Source of the DNA: Macropodus opercularis
Taxonomy: Eukaryota; Chordata; Actinopteri; Anabantiformes; Osphronemidae
DNA length: 64,000 bases
Assembly (NCBI GenBank): GCA_030770545.1
Contig: CM061099.1
Location: forward strand, 1,240,001-1,304,000
Reading direction: 5' to 3'
Shown piece after piece: positions 49,451-61,600 of this stretch (position 1 is its first letter; every line of letters begins with the position of its first letter). The translations under genes and the position numbers were made by a program. The notes under the pieces are model-generated. The model saw only the letters and a program-made list of their open reading frames with translations. It was not told the origin of the DNA and searched no databases.

Positions 49451-51939
49451 ACGTTTATAGCACAAATATGAATGTGCCCCTTTTCACTCCAACGTACTTT
49501 ATTACTTTTTTAAGCATATAATTATAGCATTTATGTTTTTAAGGTCCATTAGTATCCTGACATCTTTAGACCCGTTAGTCAATTCAGAAACTACTCAACA
49601 GATTAAACAAGACAGACATTCATGGGTTTTCATTTTCCTCGGTGGCTTATCTACTGCCATCTCCTGGCTGATGAATAATGACTAATACCTGTGAACTTAC
49701 TAATTCACCATCCTCAAGCTCTAAGGCCTCGAGACTCCGCCAACGCAGAGGCCATTTTAGTTTCCGCCAGAAAGAGCAGAGCACATGGCCATAGGTTAGT
49801 GAGCATGATTTACGGACGCCCAGCGGCAGCACCTGCTCTGGAACTGCATGGCTCACATTCATTCTGAATCTTAATATTCGCTTTGGCTTTCCAGGAATGT
49901 TGGTGCTCACACACTCTGACAAAAGGTCCAGCGATTCCCAGACACAAGAATCGCATCTCAGATGACATGGCACCGAAAACGCAGCGGCCACAGGATGAGG
50001 GGGCACAGTTGTGATTCTGCAGGCAGACGTGTCAACTGTAGTCAGTTGCTGTAGAGACATCAAATTATTCTGCAACATTTTGACATTTTAATTACAGGCC
50101 AGTCTTGAAGCAACAAGGAGGAAATTGAAGGTTCCTGCTTCGAACACGCGACTGTACAGTCTGTAATGATAGTAAACAAAATGCCGTGTACAAAAACAGG
50201 GCATTTCATTTTCATCTCCAACCTGATTCCTAGTATTACAAAGTAATAATAACGCTTCATGACAGATAACAGAAGCCCAGTGGCAGAAACTAGGATATTA
50301 GACTTGTCCTTCAGAAGCCGTGCATACGTTGCCATCCTAAAACACAACACCGTCCATCACACCATGTGCATAAAAACCAATGTTTACCATTTAGCAGAAC
50401 ACACTGTGGCTGCATTAAGCTCGTCTGAGCCAACGATCGACCAGTTAAAACAAAAGGTGCGAACAGACAAACATATGTCACTCACTGAAACCCCAGCATC
50501 TTATAGAAGCCTAAAGCTAGTGAAGCTTGGATTATTCATTAACCCAAGCTTTAATAGATTATTGAACTTTAAGACAAACCTACGCTAAGAACATACACGG
50601 GAAAAGTTACTATACCATCCCTTAAACCAAAACGAAGATATTTACTTACTGAACAAAGCAGACAATCCAAGTCATACGTAGATAAGGATGGACATAATTT
50701 GGCATAATGCAATAATCTTGATTTTAAACCTATTTAGAGCTTGTAGCTGTTGAACTCTTCATAAGTTATAATACTTTGTCCACCACACTTATATCGGGGA
50801 ACTAAATAATACACACACTTGACGTGTCCCATACAAACGACAGCTAAAACAAAACCTTCATGAAGACGATTTATGCAGAGATTAGTCTGTTTAACAGGGT
50901 TAACTTAATAATCATATAACGGGATGCCTGAATCAGGGGAACATGTAACACAGGAAAGGCTACAGCCGTGCAAACATGCAGCATAATGACGCTTAAATCT
51001 GATACAAGGGAAGTCATGCAAATTAACAACCATCTCCTCTGACGGCAGGACGTCGTGGGAAACTGCAGGTCTGCTGGTCACACTAACGGGGTTGAAGCAA
51101 GAGCGATAAGTTAAAAGCTCAGGTTCCACAAGAGTTAAAATGTGACGCTTCCGAAGGGAAATTCGTGTTTCACATGCTTCTCCTATTAATAAAGGAACAA
51201 CGACTGCACAGTGCAGCGGGTTCACTGGTTGAACAACTTCCCACTGAAAGTCTAGTACAACACAGATGACTAGACGGCTAGTTCATATAAACCAGGCCCC
51301 CAGGAGACAGAGTGGGCTTTGTCTGGGCAACGCAGCAGCTGGCACAGATTCTTCAGATGTTCTTGAGTCCTTCTATAAGCGTACGCTGCTCCTGCTCACG
51401 CGGAGCCATAAGCTGCCAGTGGAGCCAACAGTTTCTTCCATCATTTTCCATCTTGCTTCTTATGCCAGGTTTTCATTTTAATAACATGATACTTTCAGGG
51501 GCCGATGAAGCACCTCTCTGCTTCCTAAAGGCTCTAGATGAGTGTAATAGAGACGCTCAACAACGCCGCGTGCATCTCAAATGAGCATGTGCGTCTGATG
51601 TGGACTAGTGGATTATACATCTGACCACCACCAAGTGAACCACGGCTCATCCTACTGTGACCAAGCCCCAGACTTCAAGCACATCTTCACAGAGTTTGTT
51701 CTGGTTCTTGCATTCAGTTGGACATTATCGATGCTCAAAGGTTCCAGGTCCATGAAGTGATGAGGGTCTTACTGCACAGCAGGTCCCTGAGGTCTGTTCT
51801 CCAAGAAGCCACAAACAGACAACGGAGCAGAATCTCTGCAGAACCTCAAGGCGGAATCATGTCAAATATTCCGTGAGGGTCTTTGTGAAACGTCCTGTCG
51901 GGTTATTTACTGAAGGTCTGCTTTTCTAATGAAGGAGGA

Positions 51940-52610
51940 TGTTGGCGCCTCGCTTCTCATCTAACGTTGGTTCTCGTTTACAGACAGCAGACGCCGATGA
52001 AACCCAGACTTTCTACAGAGGAGACACGAGTAGCGACATGTCCGGGTTGACCCGCCCTGCGTTACAGAGCCGGGACCAGAGCCGGGACCAGCCTGACCCT
52101 CCCCGTCACTCAGTCACTGCTGGGCCTCGGCTCGGAAGAGTTCGGCTAAGTTTTACACCCGCTTCTGTTTCCGCCCTGACCTCAGGAATTCATGCTCCAG
52201 GGAACCGCCGAGTTCAGCGGCTGTAAACTCTCAGAGCATAAGCCTCCAGCGGCCGTAGACGCCGTTTCGTCCCATCTGGGTCTTACCTTAGCAGCTAGTT
52301 AGCCGCGTTAGCATCGTGCTTCGTCTGCATCCATGCAAACCGCTCCATTGGCTCAGTCTCCCTCCCTGGAGCTGGAAGTTTTCTTCTCACGTGGAAACGA
52401 GCAAACAGCACCAGGGCCTCGCCCTCGAGCGTCGTGGAGCAGACGAGCCCGCAAACAAAGCCACAAACCTCCTGCGTGAACTTTTACGGCCCAGGCGAAA
52501 CTTTTCTGGACGAACCTTCTGCGGTGCTGTACGGCAGGGCTGCGCTGCCTTCACGTGCCGTCGACCATACGTGCAACAGCCAGGTACGTTCGTGGTTTAG
52601 GGTATGATGA
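51940..52610. promoter_or_regulatory. orphan CpG-rich block
   Basis: A CpG-dense segment of about 650 bases within AT-rich DNA, with no coding exon on either side for several kilobases. It could be a distal inava promoter, a noncoding RNA promoter or an unmethylated regulatory island. Strand is unknown. ORFs at 51939-52226 and 52316-52600 are open because of GC content and have no domain. Confidence 0.35.
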
Positions 52611-53738
52611 GGTTTAAAATAAAAATCTCGTGGTATTGGTCTATACAGTCACTTTAGACTCTATTGAGGTATTATCTTAGCCCAATACACGTATTTACGT
52701 TGATGCGCACAGTTAAACTATTTGTGTTAACCAAAATCACTGCAGCACTTGAAATAACGAGCTGGATATGAGCTTGTGAACGCGGCGCCACCTTTCCACC
52801 TCATCCCTGGTTTACGAGCAGCGATGATTCACATGCGCGCGCGTCGAGCGTGTTTTGTGGATATTTAAAGGCTTGTGACGTCACAACCACTTAAATGTTT
52901 GTTCCAGGATGTGTTTGAGTAACTGGTGTGTTTTCACCCAGCTTTGCCACAGACACTAGGGGTCAGCAGAGCCTTACACAGGGAACCAAACAGCGACCTG
53001 GAATATGATCAGCATGCAACACAATGAAAGGAACCTGGGCCACTGTCCCACAACAGCGTCACAATGGACCACACAATAATCTGACACCAGCAGAAATCTG
53101 GGTCCTTCTGCTTCTGGGATATGTCACAGATATGCGAGGAAATAAGCTTCTGTTAGTTTATTGTAAAACTGAAAATGACCCCCGATGGAGTTAAAGAAAG
53201 ATTCTGATGTAGGGGGACATCAGAAAAATTACGTTTCCACATGTGGGTAATAAATTATGTAAAGTGAAAGTCAGGAAAATTTAGGTGCAGTAGTAACATG
53301 ATGACTGTCCTGTGTGATGCTCCTTCCACTCAGTGGTCTGTCAGTGGTTTTATTTTCCCGGGGACCGGTTGTTGTAACACAAAACTATGGTCTTTGAGCT
53401 TTATTGGCAGTTTTAAGGAAAGGTCTGTGATTTATGAAATTTAATTAAAAACCCAGACTGCAGTTAAAAACTAGTATCTTAATATATTATTTTAAACTTT
53501 AAAACCTTGACCTTTGCCCGAGAGCCGACGTTGTAGAGATCAAGCGCGGTACACGCTGACCTGAACTGAAGTTTTGAGGAACAAGGAAACCGCAAGCGTT
53601 TGTCTGCTTCTGCTCTGCACGCTATCACACCCCAGCAGTGTGCAGTGATACGCGGTCTCAACTTCAAGAAAAGTGTCATTTGACATGTACACAATGCAGC
53701 AGTTCAATACGCAACAATAGGCAAAAGCAGCAGAGGGG

Positions 53739-54109
53739 AGTCATGAAGTCACTGTATACTGCACTGAATAATCTGGCTCATGTCACATAATGAATCTACC
53801 AGAGTCACCAGGAGCAGACAGGTGTTAGCAAACGTTCCAGTACGTTGATGTGGTCACAGTCTGCTGCATTTAGTTACTCACAAATTCTACATTCGGCAAC
53901 GTCGACAGTCAATGTAACGTAAAGAATTTGTTACAGGGTCTGACTTTTAGAAAACAGACACGTTTAGCATGAAACACTCACATCACTACAACATTAAAGC
54001 TTAAATGAGCTACATGACGACCGTAAGAGAAAGGAATCAGCTCGTGTTACATTATGTTCATGGCAGGTTGTAGTTTGGTTTTGTGTCCATGAGCACATTA
54101 TGAAAAACT
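53739..54109. repeat. 371-bp duplicated segment, copy 1
   Basis: Matches 55921-56291 in the same orientation with about seven base differences by eye and no length difference. It begins AGTCATGAAGTCACTG and ends TTATGAAAAACT. No long ORF, no obvious terminal inverted repeats and no clear target-site duplication were seen. Confidence 0.93.
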
Positions 54110-55920
54110 TCCTGTGCCCTCGTGATGTGTGATGGCTTTTGGTATCTGACGATGTTTTACTCAGTTTTACTCAGTGTTTACTACTGAGCATCTGTTTGAC
54201 CGTCAGAGTCTTCATGCTGCTGCTCGGTTTACAGAGATTTAATTGCATCCACTTATTGTTACACAGACATTTTTCAAGTTGAACTCAAGTTCACATTTCG
54301 AGGAGCGTGACAGATAATCTCTGCTTATTAGAATCTGAGTTTTGCAATGAGTAGCTGACACCTACAGAGGAGCTGTGAGAACCTCGCACGTCTGATGTCT
54401 CACCGTGAACAACAATAGAAACTGAATGTCGGCTCAGCCTGAGCCCCAAGGTCTCACCTTTCATTCTGTGTGCGTCTGGCACAGTAGTGACCTCGTCAAC
54501 ACACTTTGAATTCATGGGGCTTTTATACTTAGAAACAGTGATAATAAATGATTTGTATAATGATGTACCAGAAGTGGACTGAATTCATATGAGTATACTG
54601 TAATATAATTAAAATAGTTTCTTTTAAAATATGTAAAAAAAACAAAGCTGAAAAAATGAATTCAACTTAAATCTAATAAACACACCTGACATCTGCATGT
54701 CTCTACTGTAATATCTACTCGAGAGATAATATCTATAACGTCTCAAGAGACAACAAGTCTGTTATCGAGATAAAATACAGCTGGACCAACGTAAACACAG
54801 CAGAGTCATGGGTTTGAGCCGTCCGTTCTGTTTGGCTGTGTAGAGTTAACACCTGATGCACATTTGTCCCCAGTTATTAAAAATGAATTCAGTGCATTTA
54901 TGCAGCATCAGTTTACAACAAATGTCGTCTCCACAACCACACAGAGTTATACTGAAACCCCAACAAACCCAAGACGCAGAAGAGGAAACCTCCAGAAGCA
55001 GGCTCAACAAAAAAGACAACAACAACAACAAGCAGCAAACAAAACAGCGGGAAGTTGTTGGAGGGACCTGGATGTGAACGGAGGAGCCAAGGAGTCAGAG
55101 CAGCTCAGTGTCATCAACCTCACTCTCACGCAGCAGCGCTGGGTGAACCATGGCTGCGTGGTTCATGCACTAACCCTGCTGTGTGCCACCACGCACAGGG
55201 GAGGGGGAACTCCTGGCCCGTGCCCACAGCCGGGCACCTAACCTGATTTTCATAATCACAAAGTCTCTGATTCATAGCACACGTACAACTGAGAAACAAG
55301 TGGGCACTGGTGAACATTTGAACTTTCAAACGCCATCCTTCCTGCCACTTATCTGAATGGTTTCTGAGAAGTTCCACTGAGCTCAACCGAGGGATCAGAG
55401 AAACGGTCGCGTAAACGCACGTTCTGCACGTAGCCGTCTCCTCGGCCGCGCCGGCCCACGTTTACAGCTGCTTCTCCTGGAGGAAACCCCGTCCGGCGCC
55501 GCGGCCTCCTCCGGTAAACGCTGTCTGGAGAGGAGCTCCACTGCGTTTCACATTTCCTACAGGCTTGTTTGTAATCCTTGACCTCTGCGTGCCCTGTGTA
55601 ATGCCAAGAAGCTGGTGAACAGTATTAGTCAACAGACACAACACACCCAAAGTGAAACAGTTACTGGTAGACTTAAAAGATAAAATGACAGCGTGGTCTC
55701 GGTTCGGCAGAGCAAAGAGTTTTTATAAAATAACAGGAGTCAGCGGCATCGTCTTCACTGGGGAAGTTCAGGTTTGTTCCAGCAGACTCTACAGAAGAAC
55801 AATTCAAATTTGACACTATATACGAATTATAATTATATTATAATTATGTGGTGTTAAAGGTTTTATCAATAGTAAATTCAGTTCATTTTACTAAATTCCA
55901 GTAGGAAATATGATGTTGAA

Positions 55921-56291
55921 AGTCATGAAGTCACTGTATACTGCACTGAATAATCTGGCTCATGTCACGTAATGAATCTACCAGAGTCACCAGGAGCAGA
56001 CAGGTGTTAGCAAACGTTCCAGTACGTTGATGTGGTCACAGTCTGCTGCATTTAGTTACTCACAAATTCTACATTCGGCAACGTCGACAGTCAATGTAAC
56101 GTAAAGAATTTGTTACGAGGTCTGACTTTCAGAAAACAGACACGTTTAGCATGAAACACTCACATCACTACAACATTAAAGCGTAAATGAGCTACATGAC
56201 GACCGTAAGAGAAAGGAATCAGCTCGTGTTACATTATGTTCATGGCAGGTTGTAGTTTGGTTTTGTGTCCATAAGCATATTATGAAAAACT
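55921..56291. repeat. 371-bp duplicated segment, copy 2
   Basis: Second copy of the sequence at 53739-54109, 2.18 kb to the right and in direct orientation. Flanks on both sides differ from copy 1, so the boundaries are sharp. Confidence 0.93.
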
Positions 56292-57172
56292 AAACTTAAC
56301 AATTCTATATCAGTATCTTATTAACCTTCAACCTTTAACACTCTTTGACTCTAATTTAGGGACATTTCTTACATATTTTCCCTAATTTCTGTTTGTTTAA
56401 CTTGATGCAGACTTAGTATCATAGAAGCCAAACTTCACTGTGTTTCTACCGTCCTGTCATCTGAAGATTAATTCTTAGTTCTGTCTTATCTGCAGTTTCA
56501 GTAGAACTGAATTACATGAATGTGTCAGTTCATATTGAAATTATATTTCATAACATTGTCTTGTGCATGTTACTTTTAATTTAATTTAATTTTAATTAAA
56601 AAATTTAAAATATAAAAACAGGGCATTTTTGAACAATGAGTTGACCACAACCAACCAATCACAGACCCACCGTGCAGATTATTCTGTGTGGTTTATTTGC
56701 ACGTCTGTGGACAGGATTTAGTATTTGTTAAAATTCTAGTTGTAAATGGTAAATTCGTATAATGGATCTCATTCTTTGCTCAATGCTCCACTTTCATCCT
56801 TTTGCACCTGCTGATTGTTCGTGGCTGTGAACTGTCTTTACGCTGCTGTGAGGACCAGTCTCTAGGAAAACACACAAAATGATTTACATCCAGTTTATTT
56901 ATCCCAATAACATATATATTTACAAAGTCAACAAAATAAAATATCGTCAGTAATAAGTACAAAATAAAGAACAGATTACATAAAATAACCTCATGTTCCA
57001 CATGTCAGAATTAATAAATCAATAAAGTCAAACTAAATGTAGGGAAGCTGCGGCAACATCCAATACAAATGATAGATTAACTCAATAAATGTCATTTTTG
57101 AAGGTTGTACTAATAAATGAGCGGGACGATTATTTACTCAAACTATGAAGCAAATAGAAGCAAAGGAGCAAT

Positions 57173-57409
57173 TTAGAGAACAGCCTTATATTCAGAGAAG
57201 AGCCTTATATTTAGAGAACAGCCTTATATTCAGAGAAGAGCCTTATATTTAGAGAACAGCCTTATATTCAGAGAACAGCCTTATATTCAGAGAACAGCCT
57301 TATATTCAGAGAGGAGCTTTATAATTAGAGAACAGCCTTATATTCAGAGAACAGCTTTATAATTAGAGAACAGCCTTATATTCAGAGAACAGCTTTATAT
57401 TTAGAGAAA
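57173..57409. repeat. 19-bp minisatellite behind gpr25
   Basis: About 12 tandem copies of a 19-bp unit, AGAGAACAGCCTTATATTC, with variants (GAGAAGAGCC, TATATTTAG, TTTATAATTAG). Some variants alternate, hinting at a 38-bp higher-order unit. It starts about 120 bases past the gpr25 stop and is probably transcribed in its 3' UTR. Confidence 0.93.
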
Positions 57410-57532
57410 ATCTCAACCAGTGTCTGACGTCTCGCTGTAAATCAAATATTTCCTGTTTCACTTGTTCTTTAACAGCCTCGACGATACTGAAAGAGGTTCG
57501 AACGAAGCTTTCGGAACCGGCGGAGCCTCGTC

Positions 57533-58603
57533 CTACTCCAGCTGGAGCTGAGACCTCCCGGACGCTCCGAAGCTCTCCGAGGTCGCGGAGGAGTTGTGGC
57601 TGTGCAGCAGCTTCGCGTGTCCGCCGCAGGCCGCGAGCAGCAGCGCGGCCTGGCGCCTGAAGTGATGGTCCAGGAAGAAGTAAATGGCCGGATTGACGCA
57701 GCTGTTGAGGAAGGCGAGGCAGCAGGACACCTGCAGGCCGCCGCTCAGCCACGAGTGAGCCTCGCAACTCAGGTCGGCGTCCGACAGCTTGGAGCCGATG
57801 ATGACGACTTTGAAGACGTTGAACGGGAGCCAGGACACCACGAAGGCTGCGACGATGCACAGAACCATCTTCAGGGAGTGTCTGCGGCGGGCGGCGGCTC
57901 GGGGCCCGGCGGCCGCCGCGCAGTGCCGGTTGAGGTGCAGGATGATGGTGCCGTAGCTGAGCGCGATGACCGACACGGGGACCACGAAGGTGAGCAGCAC
58001 CACGGCCAGGCTCAGGCCCAGAAACACCGCCGAGTCGCCGTCTTCCACGCAGGACTGTGCGGACTCGTCCACCCTTCGGTACATCAGTGACGGGACGCCC
58101 AGCACCAGGGAGCTGACCCACACGGCGCCGCAGGAGGCGTGGATGCACCGGCTGCTCCTCAGGTACCTGGAGTCCAGCAGCTTCACCACCGCCAGGTAGC
58201 GGTCGATGCTCATGCAGGTGAGGAAGAAGATGTTGGAGAAGCGGTTCACGGCGATGACGTAGCTGCTCAGCTTGCACAGCAGGTTCCCCGCGGCCCCAAA
58301 CGTCCACCTGCCGCCGTGGCTGGCGGACGTGGCCCAGAGCGGCAACGTGCTGACGAACACCAGGTCGGCCAGCGCCAGGTTGGCGATGAAGGTGTCCACC
58401 AGCCGCCCGCCGCTGCCCTTTCTGCCCTTTCTGCCCACCACGAAGATGACGAACATGTTCCCCAAGATGCCCGAGAAGAATATGAGGTAATAGACGACGG
58501 GCAGGAAGATGCTGGAGCCGTGAAGCGGCGGAACCGAGCAGTCCGGGTCCAGCCCGGTGTCGTTCTCGTCGTAGCTGTAGTTGTCGTAGTCAACGGGCTC
58601 CAT
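57533..58603 (-). CDS. gpr25: gpr25, class A G-protein coupled receptor
   Basis: A single intronless exon encodes 356 aa (human GPR25 361 aa). Seven hydrophobic helices are evident. Class A landmarks: GN in TM1 (residues 48-49), NLALAD in TM2, a Cys110-Cys185 pair for the TM3-ECL2 disulfide, DRY at 134-136, WLP in TM6 (258-260) and NPAIY at 304-308. The N-terminus is acidic and tyrosine-rich (DYDNYSYDENDTG) with an N-glycosylation site at N14, typical of receptors for basic chemokine-like peptides with sulfated tyrosines. The C-tail is Ser-rich with cysteines that could be palmitoylated. GPR25 is closest to GPR15 and chemokine/apelin-type receptors. It was long an orphan, and recent reports propose CXCL17 as ligand in mammals. 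Linkage to inava on the same strand matches human 1q32 and supports gpr25 over gpr15. GC content is far above the flanks, creating long shadow frames on both strands. Confidence 0.92.
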   Translation of the reverse strand: MEPVDYDNYSYDENDTGLDPDCSVPPLHGSSIFLPVVYYLIFFSGILGNMFVIFVVGRKGRKGSGGRLVDTFIANLALADLVFVSTLPLWATSASHGGRWTFGAAGNLLCKLSSYVIAVNRFSNIFFLTCMSIDRYLAVVKLLDSRYLRSSRCIHASCGAVWVSSLVLGVPSLMYRRVDESAQSCVEDGDSAVFLGLSLAVVLLTFVVPVSVIALSYGTIILHLNRHCAAAAGPRAAARRRHSLKMVLCIVAAFVVSWLPFNVFKVVIIGSKLSDADLSCEAHSWLSGGLQVSCCLAFLNSCVNPAIYFFLDHHFRRQAALLLAACGGHAKLLHSHNSSATSESFGASGRSQLQLE

Positions 58604-61600
58604 TCTGAGGCGGCTCTAACCATGTCAGCAGCTTCTTTTATTACACGTCAAACCACAGAAGCATCCTCGTCTCGTCTTTTGCACTTTGTGTCTCCCTCTG
58701 CATCCTGTTGCCTGTGATTCAGGTGAGACGCGAGTGAAGCTGTTCAGAATCTCGCCGCTGCCGGATGCAGCGTCTCTGACTCCGGCGTCTCTTCTGTTGA
58801 GTCGCGTGTCGCCTGCTCGTCTCCTGCGCTTCAGCCTGTTGCGGGAATGACTCCGCTCCACGCGGGCGGACGCGGGTTTCGTCCACATCAACTTTGCCCG
58901 TTTCCCCGGTTGTGCAGTGGACGTCTCTGGCCAGTAGGGGGCGCGTCCGACCAACGCGTGGGCCTGTGCGGCGACCTCCTGCCTCATTTCAGTCGCCTTG
59001 TGGTTTCTGCTGAAGGAAGCGTCAAGAATTGTCGACAGTCAAACATGTTTATCGTTCGGGCCAGACACGAATAACTGTGACTTGTGGTTTCTGCGCATCG
59101 AGTTTTTTCACAACTCCTGTTTTTCAAGAAACTCAGCAGTTTATTTAAAGCTGCAGTATTAACTATGATCTATAGTATTTAGTTTTCTCTTTAGTTAACT
59201 GTTAACTTTCTCTTTCGTACTGATGGAAGCTCAAAAACAAAGGAATGTGTCAGCTGAAACACAACGGAGACTGAATTAACCTCCTGTCAATCACTGCCTG
59301 GTAAAACCAGATGAACATGCAACAGTCTTGTTTTCACAGATCTGTATTATCTCAGGGGCTCAAGCAGGTAAAGTAGTAAGACAGTAGCCAGCTCTGGTTC
59401 TGGTTCGGTACCAACTGCTTTCCAACCTTTAGCTATTCAAGCTGTGTTTTGTGGCACAGGTTGTAAAGCTGAACATTTAAAGGGCATCAACATATGCAGA
59501 GCACTGTTAGCAAAGCGATGCTGCCAGTTCACAGCCGTCGCCGCCACGCAAACCGCCGCGGAACAGCCTCAAGCGCAGCTGCTGCTCACTGATAACAGAC
59601 ACTGTACGAGCCTCGGCTCCTCCTGGCTCCCGGTGCCGACGTCACGGTTCAGGAAAGAGAACGTTCACAGACAGAACAAGCTCTGCGGCTGTTAGAGAAA
59701 CGCTGCGCCCGGCGCGTCGAGGTCCGAGGCCCGAGCGTCGAACGGTTCCTTCTGCTCGCTGCATTCCTCTCCTCCAGTAAGTGCTGTCTCACTCCAATTG
59801 AGCAGAGCAAATGTAAGAGCCAGTGAATGGAGCAGCCTCAATGGGACAAAATAAACAATTGCATTGGTGCATGGGTGCAGCGGGGGAGAGCGGACGAGGG
59901 GACGGGAGACAGGCCTAATGTGCTAAGATTCCCATGGACACTTAGTCCTTCTGGTGTTTAGGGGAGGATCTCGTAAAGTACTTCAACACTGGATGATTCC
60001 TCCTTTTACTCTGTGGTTATTTGAGGAGAGAAAGGCTGGTATGTGTCAGGGTGATTGTTAGACAGAGGGGGTCACACACACACACACGCACACTCGCACT
60101 CGCAGACACACACACACGCACACGCACACATGCACACTCTCTTACACAAACACACACACATGCACACTTGTGTGTGTGTCTTACACACACACACACACAC
60201 ACACGCACACTTACACACTCTCTTACACAAACACACACACACACATGCACACTCTCTTACACAAACACACACACATGCACACTTGTGTGTGTGTCTTACA
60301 CACACACACACACACACACGCACACTTACACACTCTCTTACACAAAAACACACAAACACACACACACACACACAATTTGCTCCTCAGTTGTCAAGTTTCA
60401 GTCCATTGTTCTGGTGTGAAAGGTTCTTGTTTTAGCTGTTTACCAAAATCAAAAGTTCCTGTAACGACTGAACAGCCTCCATCCTCCCTGATGCGTCTTT
60501 TTAAGTGCAGAATAATAGTTATGTTAAAAAACCATCAAATCGACATCAATACTGAACATAGCACAAAAGACAAAACACATCAAGGTGATGAAACAACGTC
60601 AGGACATGACTGAAGCTCAAGAAACGGTTTTATTAAGAAGAGATTTATAACCGTGTGGTGGCGGTTCATGAGCGGCTGCTGTAATAGGGATCAGATGAGG
60701 AAGCCATGATTGAAAAGGCTCGTTCGGTTTCCAGCTGCTCACGTTTGCTGTGTCCTTACTGAGTTTGAATGTTCAGCTCGATCCTTAATTATTCTCAAAG
60801 CTTTCTAGTCTTTGACTAAGAAGAAACCCAGGCAAGAGCTGAGGTGTGAATCAAATCCACAAACAGATTAAAAACCTAAATCTGACAGAGCTATTTAAAA
60901 TTAAGTTGTTTAGTAAGTAAGATTTGTTATTTATTATTTGCAGGTTCACGTCAGCCAAACACTGAGGAATAATTAATGTGAATTCAGAGATTCAGTCAGA
61001 CACATGTTTAATGGTTGCTCTATGTCGGTAGAGTATGTGTCAAATGTTTCACAAATGCAGCAGATGTTCAGAGTGAAAGGTGACTGTTTTCCTGTGCCAG
61101 TTGAACTGATACAGTAAATGCAGCGGGAACCACAACAAGGTCCCCAATGAAAACCACAGAGAAGTCACTGAAGACGTGCACAGAAGTCTGGGGAGCTTGT
61201 GTCTGCGTCTGAACAGATGAAAGTCGTTGAGTTTCACGTTTGATCGCGCGTCGCAGAGCTTCTAGTAAACACTCAGCTGCAGGAGAGTCGTGTTTCACCT
61301 GCCGGCAGAACTTCACGAGCACATCTGAAGACAGACGAGGCCTGTTGGCCGCTTCCCTGTGGCGCGATCAGGCTGGAGGTCGGGAGACGACTGATGAGGC
61401 CAGTAAATCATCGCCGCTGCCGCGCTGGTGGCAGGAAGGAGAAGAAACAGACAGTTTCGAGCTGGATTACTTAGATCTGATGTGATCACAGTTGCTGTCG
61501 CGTGAGAAATGATTTGCATGTGAAGCCTGTAATCAGGGATATGCTGCTCCTACTTGTTTTGTGTCTGCACTGTGACTTCAAGCTTTTTTCAGAAGAACTG

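Larger units (their letters stand above)
47528..57532. other. gene-poor inava-gpr25 interval
   Basis: Ten kilobases with no coding exon that I can recognise. Contents: a (TAA)n tract (47619-47645), a likely inava noncoding first exon and promoter near 49.2-49.45 kb, a second CpG-rich block at 51.95-52.6 kb, two copies of a 371-bp sequence (53739-54109 and 55921-56291), and a minisatellite next to gpr25 (57173-57409). The many short ORFs have no family resemblance. Confidence 0.55.

Noticed and set aside
57596..58717. Long plus-strand frames (164 and 192 aa) opposite gpr25, and a 314-aa alternative minus frame
   Set aside because: They lie exactly over the very GC-rich gpr25 coding exon, have Arg/Ala/Gly-rich low-complexity content and no domain. 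They are shadows of the receptor gene.
60017..60613. His/Thr-rich and Cys/Val-rich ORFs on both strands
   Set aside because: They are translations of the CA/TG microsatellite in several frames.
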